Assembly (NCBI GenBank): GCA_021209875.1
Contig: JAGYVD010000006.1
Location: forward strand, 3,100,001 to 3,164,000
DNA from: Rosellinia necatrix
Taxonomy: Eukaryota; Ascomycota; Sordariomycetes; Xylariales; Xylariaceae
Length of the DNA stretch: 64,000 nucleotides
Reading direction: 5' to 3'
In this document: piece by piece, positions 1 through 11,703 of the stretch
How the letters are laid out: each line of letters opens with the position of its first letter
Position numbering within the stretch: position 1 is the first letter of the stretch
Translations under genes and position numbers: made by a program
The notes under the pieces: model-generated
What the model was told of the DNA's origin: nothing
What the model saw: only the letters and a program-made list of their open reading frames with translations
The model's database searches: none

Positions 1-1339
1 ACCTCCCCATCTCTGCCATCCTCAACCTCGCGGCGACCTCGCGATCGTTCCGCCACCTGCTCCACGGCACCCCGGGCGTATTCCGACACCTCGACCTGAC
101 GCAGGTGACGACCGCGCAGTTCGACATCGACGGCGTAGACCATGGCGGGGAAATCTGGCGCAATGTCCAGGTCGACGAGAACCTCACCGAGGACGACTTC
201 TACTCGGGGCCCCTAAGGGGCATCTTCTCCGGCCTCCGGAGGCGCAACATACTACAACACGTCGGCACCCTGGTCCTGGACGGGCTCTCCGTGACGTTTG
301 AGTTCCTCAACGACATCCTGATCGACCCGTCCTCGAGCGTCCGGATACTCTCGATCCGCGAAGTCAAGAACCTCAACGAGCGGAAGCTCATGCAGGCCCT
401 GCGCTACGCCTGCCGGCCGACCCGGCAGGAGAACATGCCGCAGCTGAAGGCGATATACTACTTCGGCAAGCGGGACGAGGCCCCCCCGGCCGCCCCCGCA
501 AACGGCCCCGGCCCGGCCGTCCCGCGCGGGCGTCGGCGTCGGCGCGGGCTGGAACCACAGGTCGCAGCACGCGCTGCGGGCGTCGATCAGGGGCGAGGGC
601 GGGGGGCGGAGGCGAGGGCGAGGGCGAGGGCGAGGACTGGTACAGCCGCAAGGGGCGGATGATCGGCAAGCCGGTCGCGGACGGGTGGGCCGAGACGCTC
701 CTAGACTGCCGCGGGGCGCTGCGCTTCGACGCCGTGCTCTGCACCGGCCCGCGCCACCGGAACTCGCCCGCGTTCGGGCGGACGCCCATCACGCCGGTCG
801 CCGCCGTGGGCGCCGGCAACGGCCCCACGACGCCCTGGGGCGTCGCGACGTTCGCCGTCGGCGGGTGCGCCTCGTGCGGCTCGGCCCCCGAGGGCTTCAC
901 GACGTACGACGGCTCGCCGCGCGAGGAGCTCCCGCTGCTGTCGCCGGTCCCGCTGCACTCGTCCAGCGTCAAGTCGGCCACGCGCCCGGCCCTGATGATC
1001 CAGTCGTCGTCGTCGTCGTTGAAGGGCGATGCGCGACATCATCAACATCAACAACAACAACAACAACAACAACAGCAGCAGCAACGCTACGAATTCGTAC
1101 CCCGCTGCCTCGAATGCATACGCGAGCGGTACTGCTTCAGCTGCAACCAGTGGTGGTGCGAGGCCTGCTATCAGGTCCCGAGCCGGGAGGAGCTGGCGGC
1201 TCCGCACGTGCACATCGTCGACGAGGCGAACGGCCTGGCCGACCACGAGATCGCTGCGCTTGGGCAGTCGAAATTCAAGGTATGGATGGAACACTGTCTC
1301 GATTGCAACTCCAAATCGGCTTCGAGGGCTCGTGGTTGA
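1..1339 (+). CDS. F-box domain protein, C-terminal part (5' end outside window)
   Basis: The reading frame is already open at the left edge and starts inside an F-box-like segment (LPISAILNLAATSRSFRHLL), which in this family docks substrate receptors onto Skp1/cullin ubiquitin ligases. A variable region follows, then a poly-Gln tract near 1047-1085 and a Cys-rich tail (RCLECIRERYCFSCNQWWCEAC). That tail is shared by a large group of filamentous-fungal F-box proteins often labelled ubiquitin-fusion-degradation-like. The frame moves by +1 twice: once at a C7 run (481-487) and once at a G6 run (601-606). Dropping one base from each gives one continuous 445-codon frame ending in TGA at 1337-1339, and the joined text (AGWNHRSQHALRASIRGE, then EDWYSRKGRMIGK) reads as family-typical. 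I see no credible intron there. Substrate unknown. Family assignment is fairly sure; the frame breaks are probably homopolymer errors. Confidence 0.72.
1047..1085 (+). repeat. CAA/CAG trinucleotide tract (poly-Gln)
   Basis: A run of CAA codons followed by CAG codons inside the F-box gene encodes about a dozen consecutive Gln. It lies in the linker ahead of the Cys-rich tail and is likely length-polymorphic. Confidence 0.85.
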
Positions 1340-3402
1340 AACCCCCTCCGTCCCTCACCCCCCAACTCCCTTAAAGAAGAAGAAAGACCGGACCGAGCTC
1401 AGATGCGAACCACGAGGCCCGAAGACACCATGATATATTTATTTATCTTTTTTCTCTTTCCCTATGAACCACTTCCTGTAGAGATCATGAGAAGCAGGGG
1501 CGCTTTTTCCCTCTTGTATATTTTACTCGAAAAAAAAAACAAACTGTATGCTAATAAGAGACGCCGGAGATCTAATTTCTCCGACTGTTCCCTAATGAGA
1601 TGAGAATAATGTGCGAGCTGACGCCTTACGAAAACAGACCCCGAAGATCGCCCGTAGCTGCTGGGAGTGCGAGCATAATGTGAGCTCTATGATCCCTTTT
1701 GCCTTCTATTACGTTAACGGCAATCCATGCTAATCTTGCCCCTGTAGTGCCTTGATTGTATAGCCGAGACCCAGAAACGTTGTCAGGGATGCGGCGGCGG
1801 GTATTGCATCATTCACCACGAGGGCTCGACGCTCAAACTGGTATGCCCGCGTCTCCCCCGAGTTCCTGGTCCCGTAAACTAACATACTGGCTCTAGTGCG
1901 ATTGTATGGCCGACTCTCTGGCATCCCCCGGACTGTTCGGTGACGGTGCTAATTTGTTTCTATAGGGTGCTCACAGCGCGGAGGCCGTCGTTGCCCTGAG
2001 CTTTATTGATTTGAGATGACAGTCCGGAGACCGCGAACGTCGACGACAGATGGCGTGATACTGGCGAGAAAGAGGGGGCCGTGAAGGCCCCAGAGACTCG
2101 TGATATGATTAGTACGAATGCATCGGCAGATCATATTTGATTTACTTATTGTTAGCTGGAGGCGAAGTGAATTTGAGAACATGGCTTATATAGGCTGAGG
2201 GGTTGCCTCACGTCTAAGACTTGTGTTCAGGCGAACGAGTCGATACCCACCTCAGCGTTTTTATATATATATATATATAAAAATTAATTGATATTGCCTT
2301 GTATTGGCACAGCAAAAAAAAAAAAAAAGAAAGAAAGAAAGCAAGGAACAAGATATTTTCGGGTCATCGCCTGTCGCCCCTTTAGCAAGATGGCAGTTTT
2401 ATGAATTAACATGCCCAGCATCCCTTATTCACTCAAAGTCAATACATCTAAGTTAGGGTATAAGATGGATGGCCTGGGCGAGTTGTGAGATATCTCGCGC
2501 TACATACAAGCAAGTAATTACGGCATGAAAGCTTTAAATGCAATTAAATGGTTCGACCTGGCTTGATAAGGAGTCGCTCTGAGGTTTCGATAGTAGCCTC
2601 TAATCCAATTTACGCATGTACCTAGTTCCATTGCATAATTGCCAACCGCAACGTTTGTTGTTCTACTGATCAGACAATGCTGTGATGATTCAGTAATGTG
2701 CCCTAGTAAGCTGTGCCATCGACGATTACTATGTTGCTATTCGGTCTGTGATCTAGATTGCTTGTAGGCTTCCTCAGCAAGTAGCATATCCACTTGCTGT
2801 TGACAGGGCAAATTACAAGGCCCTCGGTTACCAGTAATCGGGTGGGCTCAGGCCATTTGCTTGTTACTGACCATGCTGTTTAGTGACCTACTCGTTTACG
2901 GTGAGAAACCTAACCGTAGCAGGCTTGTTGCGATATTCGCCTAGGGCACAACAACGTGATACTTAATTCAGTTCTGGGGGCGGGAGATATGACAGCACAA
3001 GGTGGGTTACCTGGTTATTGTCTCGCCCCACGTATCGCATTAGTTTGGACTGGGGAATCGATGTGCTCGGGGGCATGAGCGGCAGCCTGCTAGTTGAGTC
3101 AAGGTAATGCCTTGATCGGGCTCTTGACCTCTTTGTTACTTCGTTGCCCCGAAGCCGAATACAACGTGTGTGCGTGCGCCGTACCAACAGCGATAATCAA
3201 CTGCCAATTGATAGCCCGCTGTCTAAGACTCGGGTTGGTCTCCAACCATGTAGGGTTCCGGGGACGATTTAGGAGGGAAATAAAGGCCTGGTACGTGTCC
3301 CATGTGCCGAGAGAAGATAATCTCAAGATCTGACAGGCGCAACGCAGCAGAGTATTATGATTCAGTGACGACTCGGGCTCTGTGTATCATAGATTTTCGT
3401 CG
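1340..3402. other. Intergenic region, no gene seen
   Basis: This holds the F-box 3' flank and the ARP6 3' flank (the two genes converge). The only open frames are short (under 80 codons), without recognisable domains or good start contexts. Simple sequence includes a TA run near 2262-2279 and an A-run with AAAG repeats near 2311-2341. No tRNA or rRNA was found. Confidence 0.6.
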
Positions 3403-4901
3403 TTACGGGGGGCCGAGTCCTGCAGCAAACTTACGAGCCAACCAAGCGGCCCCATTCTCTTCATATTCGAGCTTGGTTACGACAAGCGATTGAAGGTGAG
3501 TGTGCCTGGCTAAGTTGGCACCACCCTGCCAAGTATTTATGATAGGGTCTGGAGGCCGGATCAGACGGACTATACAATCATCGGGGACCAACGCCCTGAT
3601 ATCCGCCTGTAACCGTGGAATGAAACCCTCGAAAAGCGAATTGCCACCTACAACGAGTATATTCGCAAGAAACCCAGGCCATAAACCATGAGGCAGACAC
3701 TGCAAAGACTGCATCACTAAATCCGGTATTCCGGGTTGGCGCATGTCGATGTCCAGTGGATTAAACAGGAGCTCAGGGATGGTAAAACGCTCGTTGCGAA
3801 GAGTGAGGATATCTTCACTAGGCTCGCCTATGACGGCTCGTTTCGTGCGGGAAGCCTGTACCGGGTTGTAATCGCGTACTACGCCTCGAGGTGTTGTATG
3901 AAAATCGGGAAGGATGTAATCCTTTGCGATCCCACCGCCGCTTATATATGCTTCGCGGCGCTCCCCACGGGTGCCCTTCCAAGAGCGCTCAAGGTCCCCG
4001 TTGAAGTCCAGGGAGACGAAACAAGCAGCCTCTTTGATATCGTTAACGATATAAGTTTCGTGACGCATATCGTAGTGTCGGAGGGATAGCATGCGTGCCA
4101 TGTAATTGGTGAGGAACTTTCCGCCGACATCGAGCCTCCGGACAGCGCCGTGGATAGGTCTGCCCTGAAGGACAGGGGTGACGGTGGTGTGGGAATATCC
4201 ACTGTCGATAAGCAGGACAAGCTCGGCGGGCGTTCGGGCGATAGCGAGAGGAGCAGAGGCCGAATCTTCGTGCTGGGGAGACGGCGGAGGGACCATGGCT
4301 TGCACATCGTGATAAGCATTAAACGACGACACTGGCAGAAGTAACGAGCGACGTAATTAGCTTCCCGTAGTATTGGCATCTCATGAAATCTTAACGAAGG
4401 GCGGAATGGACCGGGGGACAAGACTTGGGGAGGGGAATGTGGTGGACGGTGGTATTTCAACGCACCTGGGCCGCGGTAGTAGCTGGCAAAGCCAAACTCC
4501 TCAAAGACCATCTGGTCACAGTTGGCCTGGAGTATGGGCAGCGAGTTTGGCGGGTCGGCCAGCAACAGACGAGTCTCGGACGGATCGCAGCGCTGCGGTG
4601 CCTTGTCGTCGAAGAATTCGCGCTCCCAGATCTCTCTCTGGGCTTCCCAGTTCACGATGAAGCCCTTCTCAACCGGGCGGCGGAAGACGGCCTCACCAAA
4701 GTCGGTGCACCGGGCAATCTCGGAGGCGACGTACGCGCGACCATTGCGATCGCGGGCGATGCAGTTGGGGATGATGCGTGGGTTGTCGACCGCATCGTCC
4801 GTCACAAAGCCTGCTTTGATTGTGTGGGCGCCGTTGTCTAGAACGAGGGTTCTGGAGGATTGCACCGGCCGGGGAGCTTTGGATTTGCGTATGGGAGCCA
4901 T
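3403..4901 (-). CDS. ARP6: Actin-related protein 6 (SWR1 complex subunit)
   Basis: A 454-residue actin-fold protein in two exons (4901-4466 and 4331-3403). The 134-bp intron has a GTGCGT donor and CAG acceptor and joins RGP to VSSFNAYHD. The start at 4901 sits in a near-ideal GCCGCCATGG context; a longer upstream frame is not needed. Typical Arp6 stretches are visible: TLVLDNGAHTIKAGF at the N-terminus, RRPVEKGFIVNWEAQREIWE, FEEFGFASYYR, then LLIDSGYSHT and ILVVGGNSLFEGF. Arp6 is a nuclear subunit of the SWR1 remodeller that exchanges H2A for H2A.Z. Length is close to yeast Arp6 (438 residues). Nothing looks damaged. The pattern fits Arp6 better than conventional actin or other Arps. Confidence 0.93.
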
Positions 4902-5549
4902 GGCGGCAGCACCATGGTGATTGGTATTAAGACTGACTAGGTAGCTTTTGACGTCCCGGGTTGAGGAAGAAAGATGTGAGAACGACATTAGACCAATTGT
5001 TAGCGTAAGCCACCCGTGTTTAGTTCCACTGTTCCTGCTAAGTTTAGTACCTAGGTACCAGATAACTGCCCCTAACCTGTTACCTACCTACCTAGTAGGT
5101 ACGATAAAGAGCCTTATCGTGGCAGGTGATGAGGTAGGTAACTAGTTAACTTGACCTGCCTTATTGATTGATGCAATTAGCTACCTAAATAACTACACCC
5201 CTCAAAAAGCTACCTACTTCACTAGACATTGTTGTTGATATCAACATTCAAGACCTTCCTGACTAACACCAAGGACTTTACTCTATTTAAAGACAAACAT
5301 GGAGTGCATTCATATATAGCGCAGGTGTACACTCGCGTACAAACAAGCCGCTCTTTTTTTTCTTTCTATGTACCAGTCCTGGTCTGCTTGACGATGATAA
5401 GCTAGACTGCTAATAGACCGCTAATATCACACAATGCTACCTGGTCCGGACCCTCTAGTCTACACATCCCCGACGCCGGCAGCACGCGGGCGTTGTTCCA
5501 CTGCCACCGCAGATCTAGTAGGTTTATGTGGCAGCAGCACACGGACGCT
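4902..5549. other. ARP6 upstream region with TACCTA/TAGGTA palindromes
   Basis: Probable ARP6 5' UTR and promoter. From about 5046 to 5150 it is dense in TACCTA, TAGGTA and CCTAGG words in both orientations, including CCTAGGTACC and a CTACCTAGTAGG palindrome. No coding frame is supported. The far end is the 3' flank of the AA8 gene. Confidence 0.5.
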
Positions 5550-6337
5550 TCAATATCCGTATCTGCCGACGCGGAAATGTCTCCATAAGGTGGAATTGGA
5601 AACCTTGTTGGCCGCTACCCAGGAGGCAAACTTGTCAGACCGGGCCGCTCCCAAATCATGTGTCCAGTGCCCGACGGAATCATGGATACTGAACGTTGTT
5701 TCGTTATTCGCGGGCTCGTCTACGGGCGTCGTCGAGTATGCGTAGGCAAAGTTGACCTGGCCGGCTCCATCGATCGTGCTCGGGTTGCCGTCGAAGTCGG
5801 GCCAGCTTGCGCAACCCGAGCAGAGAGCGGTGAATTTGAAGTGTGTCGAGTTGACGCTGGTGCCCTTCAGCACCGTATACTTGGCCTCCTCATATAGGAC
5901 GGGGGTGTAGTAGCCTCTGATACCAGTTAGCGTCACCCGCGGAATAGGTGGCAGAGGACCACGTACAGCGCCTGCCGAGACGAGTGCACGGGGTTCTCCC
6001 CGTCTGCCCAAACCACAGTCAAGGGGTTGTAGGTCATCGAGCCGCCCCATGCCCACGCAACCCACCCCATCTCCAAGGGGGCTACCACCTGGATGATGAC
6101 ATCGTACGGCTTCTCTGCGCTGGCATCGGCCGGGAGTGCCAGTCGATACGTTACACCCTCGGAATTAGTGGCAGACTGAAAGGTAATGCCGGTGTCCGCA
6201 TCAACGAACGCTGCCGAGTCCGACTGCGCGGAGACTAAAGGTACTTAATGAAGGGAATTCGAAGTGTTATCGAGGAGCAACGACCTACCTAGGGGGACAA
6301 GGCTCAGCAAGCCTGCAAGCAATGATGCGTACTTCAT
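5550..6337 (-). CDS. Secreted cytochrome-type (CDH-cyt / AA8, DOMON-like) protein
   Basis: A 227-residue protein from three exons (6337-6289, 6234-5967, 5916-5550). Intron 1 is 54 bp (GTAGGT..TTTAG). Intron 2 is 50 bp (GTACGT, CTAAC branch, ATCAG) and resolves what looks at first like a frameshift. The N-terminus is a signal peptide (MKYASLLAGLLSLVPLVSA). The rest matches the cytochrome domain of cellobiose dehydrogenases: GWVAWAWGGSMTYNPLTVVW, KYTVLKGTSVNSTHF, ALCSGCASW, SIHDSVGHWTHDLGAA. The Met of GGSM and the His of SIHD are candidate axial heme-b ligands, by analogy with the Met/His ligation known in CDH. No flavin domain, CBM or membrane anchor follows, so this is a stand-alone AA8-type extracellular electron carrier. 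The last about 20 residues are less family-like, and a further 3' intron cannot be excluded. Confidence 0.85.
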
Positions 6338-8220
6338 GATGAGCTGTCAAAGGGGGGAGCACACACACAGCCCGTCCGTCACGGCTGTTCATAAGATGTG
6401 AGCGCGCCCCTTTATGCTCGAGAGCCCAGGCAAAGGCGTAATACCCTCAGGCACCCGATAGGACATGGCTCACGGAGATGGCCGGTCCGTTCAAGCCGGC
6501 AGGCTCGAGGTAATACTTGCACGCCGGGTATTTTGCATCGTTTTTCTAATTACGATACTAGCAAACATAACAAAATGCAGTTTCATCTCGGGGATACGGT
6601 AAGCATCACCCAGATCCCCTGACGTCAGTACACCAGCAAATATAGGCGGCGCGGTGTGAGTACACAAGTAGATCGAATAGCTAGGTACGCACAATGAGTT
6701 ATCTTGCCCCTTGCGAGCCGGGTAATAGAGTGCATGTCCCGGGCGGTGATTCGGTGTACTCCCCTTATTACCCGATAGGGCATTCTTTGGCAACCCGACC
6801 AGTCACATCAACGCATATTTCACCACCGACCATGCCGGAGAGGAAGCGTATGCCTATCACCGTGTCCGGATTTCTTACTTTGTCTGCGCCCTGATAGGAG
6901 GCTAAATGCGTGGTTGGGGTAGCCCTGGTAGCCGCAATAGATTGTTCTGGGGCTAAAACCGTCGATACCACTCTCCGAGGGTGCAGATCGACCTCTTGGC
7001 CAGGAGTCTAAAGCCGAATTCCTTCAGGCTTGGACTATTCAGGCTAATGTGCCACGATCGTCGATAGATTCGTCAACTTTCCCAGGGAACCGTTACGGGT
7101 TGCCGCTGTTAAGAGACGGATTCAAAATGCTCGGGTTTGGCTCGTGTTTCTACGACGTCCGAGACATCTTCCCGACCGCCACCATAGGTGTTGATATTAC
7201 CTGTGGCAGGATGGTGGTATTCCCACCAAGACAGAGGACAGCGAGTCGATTGCTATACGCCTTCCTCTTAGGAATTATACTTCCCCTAAGGAGGATATAC
7301 ATTTCTCGGCACCGCCGGAGCTTTTGCAGGTTCGTGGTGGCAAATGACGTTCCATGAGAGACCAATACCGCCTCTGGGAACCTCTAGCACCTGCAGAATG
7401 CGGACTTCAGAGGCATCACAAATGTTTGATTTTTGCGAACAACGCCGTGGAAATGGGTAGGATCGGCGTGATCTTGTCGGAAGCGCGGTTGCTATTAGCG
7501 AAAACATCGCGGACAGTATCGTGTGCTTCAAGAGGTTGCCATCATCCTTTTCCCGTCGAACACTTGTGATTTCCTCTTTCATACACGTTTCGGCCCTTTC
7601 GGCTCCATCATTGGGACTGTTGCGTGCTTTAGCTTCTTCGATGTTTCAAGCTAAAATGATAATCTACTCACGACAAACAGCGCATCGGCGTGACTTGCGG
7701 GTTCTCTCTTGGCGATCTCCGGGTAGGAGAGAGATGATTGGGCACATCACCCGAATAGGAAGTATTAGATCTACGCATCCAGGGCGTTTCAACATCCAAG
7801 CCTCGCTACGATCCATGCTTTAGCCGCACTCGACCCGGAGTGATGCATGAAGTCGCTGATTCGACCCTGATCTGGAAACGCAGGAAAGTCCGCTGCGTTT
7901 AGTGCGGGGACGGAGATGTAGCATGCGGGGAGGGGTCTAACGTGGGGTAGGTCAGAGAGAGGATCGGTACGGCTAGAATTCCCAAGATAATCCAACTGGT
8001 GCTAGGTAGAGTGAGGAGATTTCCCTTGAATTCCCCCCACGATAGCGTCATGAAATGCTGCACTGCATGGAAGCTGTGCAAATCAGCCTCGCATGGTCAC
8101 GGGGAGGGGCAGAGAGGGGCAGAGAGGGGCGGAAAGGTAATGATGGATATTTCATTCGGTGAGTGGACAGATAAGCTGCGAGACTTAGATGGATAGTAGC
8201 GTGTGTTCATTTCGTCTCAC
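6338..8220. other. Intergenic region, no supported gene
   Basis: This separates the AA8 gene start from the 3' end of the dehydrogenase. Short frames occur on both strands around 7050-7580, but none carries a recognisable domain or splice pattern. A short GAGAGGGGCA-type tandem lies near 8103-8135. It may contain a decayed gene, but I cannot name one. Confidence 0.45.
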
Positions 8221-9380
8221 CTACTCTCGATCAACTGCATACATGGTCCCGCCCTGTCTGCGAATCTCGTCCATGATCCCCATCACTCGCAGCGTCTCGG
8301 ACCAGGGCATGACGTCGCTCTCCTTCTTGCCCGCCAACACATCAAGGGCGGTAGCGTCCTGTTCATAGGTATATCCCCTCCCGGGCGTGTCGAAATCGTA
8401 GCGCTTGCCCTCGGCGCGCACGTTGCTCTCCGGGGAATCGCACACCCGCTTGGGGTACACGACGAAGTATTTGGGGTCCGAGGTCGACACGCCCCACACC
8501 TCGACCGTGCCCCCGGTCCCCTCGATGCGCGCCGTCATGTCCGGGTTGCTGTGCACCTTGGTGGTGGACGTGATGACGCCTTGGCGGCCGGATGCGTAGT
8601 GCAGGATGATGCTGGTGTTGACCTCCACGCCCACGTCGAACGTCTGGGCCGCGAGGACCTTGGGGGTCTCGGGGTTCCTCGGGATCTGGGGGTCGAGCGT
8701 CGTGAGCCCCCACGTCAGAGAGTACAGCCCAAGGTCGAGCAGGGTGCCGGCGCCGAGGGCGGTGTCGCGGTAGCGCGATGTCGGCGGCAGGTTAGGCACG
8801 TCGAACTCCCGACCGAAGTCCGACCACATGCGGAACACGTCCCCAATGACCCTGTCCTCGTATAGCATCCTGTGCAGGGCCTTGTGTAGGGGGCGGTGCC
8901 GGAGCCACATCGCCTCCGCAATGTAGACGCCCTTCTCCCTGGCCGCCGCGAACACCTCCCGCGCCTCGCGCGCATTCATGGTGAACGCCTTCTCGCACAG
9001 CACGTTCTTGCCGTGGGCGATGGCGTCGAGGCAGTTCTGCTTGTGGAAGGAGTGCGGAGTGCCAATGTAGACGATGTCAACCGCCGGGTCCGCGCACGCG
9101 GCTTCGTACGAGTCGTAGATCGCAGGGTTGCTGTTAGGGCAGTTCTTCGCGACAAACGCTTCTGCCTTTTCCTTGGACGAGGCCCCTATCGCCTGGATGA
9201 CATGCTTCACTGGTGCGTCCTCTCGCGGGAGGACGAGATCGTCGACGAACCAGACTGAGATTGTACCGGTCGCTGTTCGCGGGATATGATGTTAGCCCTC
9301 CTCCGTCTTGGGCAAGATTGCGTGAAGTCGCAAGGCCACTTACCAATAATTGCCCACCGGATGGTTGGAATTTCCGCCAT
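8221..9380 (-). CDS. Gfo/Idh/MocA oxidoreductase (D-xylose 1-dehydrogenase / dihydrodiol dehydrogenase type)
   Basis: A 362-residue NAD(P)-dependent dehydrogenase in two exons (9380-9344, 9272-8221) split by a 71-bp intron (GTAAGT..ACAG) after the 12th codon. The spliced N-terminus reads MAEIPTIRWAII-ATGTISVWF, a Rossmann start. It is followed by VDIVYIGTPHSFHK, KNVLCEKAFTMN (the EKP-like segment of the family, here EKA) and GAGTLLDLGLYSLTWG. This layout matches fungal enzymes annotated as NADP D-xylose dehydrogenase or trans-dihydrodiol dehydrogenase, which oxidise C1 of aldopyranoses. No signal peptide, so cytosolic. It is transcribed away from the second Gfo/Idh/MocA gene at 9813, with about 430 bp between start codons. 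Family is sure; exact substrate is inference. Confidence 0.88.
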
Positions 9381-9812
9381 GATTTTTGACTGTGAAATTT
9401 ATCAATGAAGGATGAAGTAGGATAGACTTCGAATTGCAGTGGCTGCTGCAACTATCCGGACCGGCATAGGCCTCACCGAGAAATAATATATGCAGCCGAC
9501 CCCCAGAATTGGAGGTGGGTTATATGCGACACGCTCGGAGCCTATATCGTCGCTGAGGCGTCGATTGCCCGATTCGTGGAAGAAAGGGGATTCACAAGAT
9601 AGGGAAAAAATACCGATGGTGTTGATCTAGAGCGTGGGGTAGACATAGTCAGTTTGCCGAGCCACGAGCTGTATAAGTATGGCCGCTGGCGGAGTAGGTC
9701 GTACAATGTAAAGCATCCCGGAGTCCAGACAAATCGCTCCATCTGTTCCACGATCACCTGTACGCAGGTTGCCCTCCACGGCACCTTTCATCATCTCAAA
9801 AGATCGGGCAAA
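9381..9812. promoter_or_regulatory. Shared divergent promoter of two dehydrogenase genes
   Basis: The interval between the two start codons of the divergent dehydrogenase pair. It contains a CCCCAG/CTGGGG word near 9500-9506 that fits the fungal carbon-repressor (CreA/Mig1) SYGGRG pattern, and the TATAAG-like word TATAAGTATGG near 9671. Co-regulation is inferred from geometry; no operator was proven. Confidence 0.45.
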
Positions 9813-11106
9813 ATGGCCGCAGTCGAGACCTCAGCCCTTCCGGAGAAGCTCAACGTCGGCGTAGTTGGCATTGGACGCATCGGGAGAGAACATGCTCGGA
9901 ACGTTCTTCATAAGGTTCATCGAGCAAATCTTCTCGTTGCCTGCTCCCCCGCCGAGGATGACCTACGATGGGGTGCCGAAGAGCTGGCCCCGTACGGCGT
10001 CCAAGTCGTCAAGACTTTTGATGAATTAATCGAGACCCCCGGGCTGGATGCGATTCTGATCGCTTCCCCAACGAAGCTTCATTCTGCCCAGGCACATGTC
10101 GCTATCAACAAGGGCATCCATGTGCTGGTCGAGAAGCCTGTCTGCGCAACCATTGACGAAGTACGAAACTCAAATATCACCACGCCTGGGAAAAGATATT
10201 GAACAAATAGCATATATACAGGTGATCGAGCTTGTCAAGCGGTCGGAAGCCAGTCCCGAGACGAAGGTCATGGTAGCGTTTGTGCGACGATTCGACGCCG
10301 ACTATAAAGAAGCGTACGCGGCGATCGAGAAGGGCGCCATCGGCCGGCCCCTCGTCGTCAGATCGCAGGGCTGCGAGGAGGCGATCCGGTCCCCGTGGTA
10401 CACGAACTACCTCAGGGGGTCGGGCGGCATCTTCGTCGACTCCGTCATCCACGACATTGACCTGTCGCTCAAGTTCCTGGGCGACGACTCCCAGCCTAAG
10501 TCCGTTTCGGCCGTGGGCGTGTCGGCCGTGCACACGGACCTAGAGCAAATCGGCGACGCCGACAACGCCGTCGGCGTCTGCGAGTTCTGGGACGGCAGGA
10601 TCGCCTACTACTATAACTCCCGCATCACCACCTACGGCTTCGACAACCAGACCGAGATCTTCGGCACCGAGGGGAAGATCTCGGTGAACCTGCAGCCGAG
10701 ACGCAGTGCTGTCGAAATCATGGATAAAGACAAGGTTATCAAGTCTGGCATTGTCGGAGACCCATTCCGTAAGTGACGTTCAAGAGCCTCGGCCGTGTTC
10801 GCCGTACTTAAAGAGATCCCCCGGTCCGAACTCAAAGTGATGAATGATAACCGGTACTCGCCTATATCTTGTCGACTTGAAATAAAGGCTAACCATAGGA
10901 TCGCAGTGCGTTACGAGCCAGCGTACCTGCAAGAGGTCGTCGAGTGGGTTGACGCCATTATCGACAACAAGCCAGTGCCGGTGCCTCTGAGATCGTCCAT
11001 TACGTCGCTTAGAATCGCGACGGCTCTTCAGAAGGCACTTGCCACCGGTCAAAAGATTCTATTCACTAGAGACGGGATACCCACAGATGTATCGCAGAAG
11101 CTGTAG
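9813..11106 (+). CDS. Gfo/Idh/MocA oxidoreductase (myo-inositol 2-dehydrogenase type)
   Basis: A 364-residue NAD-dependent dehydrogenase from three exons (9813-10160, 10222-10768, 10907-11106). Intron 1 is 61 bp (GTACGA..ACAG) and intron 2 is 138 bp (GTAAGT, GCTAAC branch, GCAG). The start at 9813 (AAAATGGCC) places LNVGVVGIGRIGREHARNV about 13 residues in, the Rossmann GxGxxG motif. Other family marks are ILIASPTKLHS, GIHVLVEKPVC (EKP motif with the usual catalytic-region Lys), FVRRFDADYKEA and GGIFVDSVIHDIDL (the D-x-x-x-H-D catalytic segment of inositol dehydrogenases). The expected reaction is oxidation of myo-inositol or a related polyol to the 2-keto form in the cytosol. It is divergent from the dehydrogenase at 9380 and about 600 bp upstream of a Zn2Cys6 regulator. 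Substrate is inferred. Confidence 0.87.
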
Positions 11107-11703
11107 AGATCAGGGTTTTTTTTTTTTTAATAATCTCGCGATGGTGTCGCTACAGGGGAAGGAGAAGACTTGGTGGTTGTGGAACAGTACCTCATCCGCG
11201 GGGGGCGTATTGATGTTATTACTTGTGCCGAGAAAAGAGGATCCCCATACTAAGCAGAATGTGTCTTGAAATAGACATCAGAAAGAGGTCAAGAAGCCAC
11301 AACATAGGTGGAAGAATGTCTATCTGTCCTGTATTTTCAAAGTAAATCATATCGCAGCTATATACGTGCAGTAATTTCCCAAAAACAGATTAGTTTGCTT
11401 GAGCTGGGTTGTCCTTACACCTCTAGATTTGGTATTGCTCTATGGTATCATCGTGTTAATGACCAGGGATTTACGACAAGTCCTGGCCAATCAAAGACTC
11501 CAGTATGCGAACAATGGTTAGCGCGATCGAAGAATAAGCCGAGAGTAGGTTAGCGCAAGAGACATGGAGGCTCCGAAATATATAACGTTCTAACCTAAGC
11601 TAACTACACATCGGCATCTGGATCCCTCAAACAGTTAAGACGGACATACCGCAATCGAGTCTCTCGCCTCTAGCCGCAGCGTGGGCGAAGGCCTGGTCAC
11701 ATC
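11107..11703. other. Intergenic region between dehydrogenase and regulator
   Basis: This starts with a T-run (11117-11128) just after the dehydrogenase stop and contains AT-rich sequence without a credible gene. The distal part should hold the promoter of the Zn2Cys6 gene. Confidence 0.45.

Noticed and set aside
701..1294. Minus-strand 197-codon frame opposite the F-box gene
   Set aside because: It is a GC-rich shadow; the plus strand has the F-box and Cys-rich family motifs.
5917..5966. Apparent frameshift inside the AA8 gene
   Set aside because: A 50-bp intron with GTACGT donor, CTAAC branch and CAG acceptor explains it and restores the family sequence.
7286..7582. Minus-strand 98-codon frame considered as a cytochrome P450 remnant
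   Set aside because: No heme-binding Cys motif, ExxR motif or splice continuation could be found.
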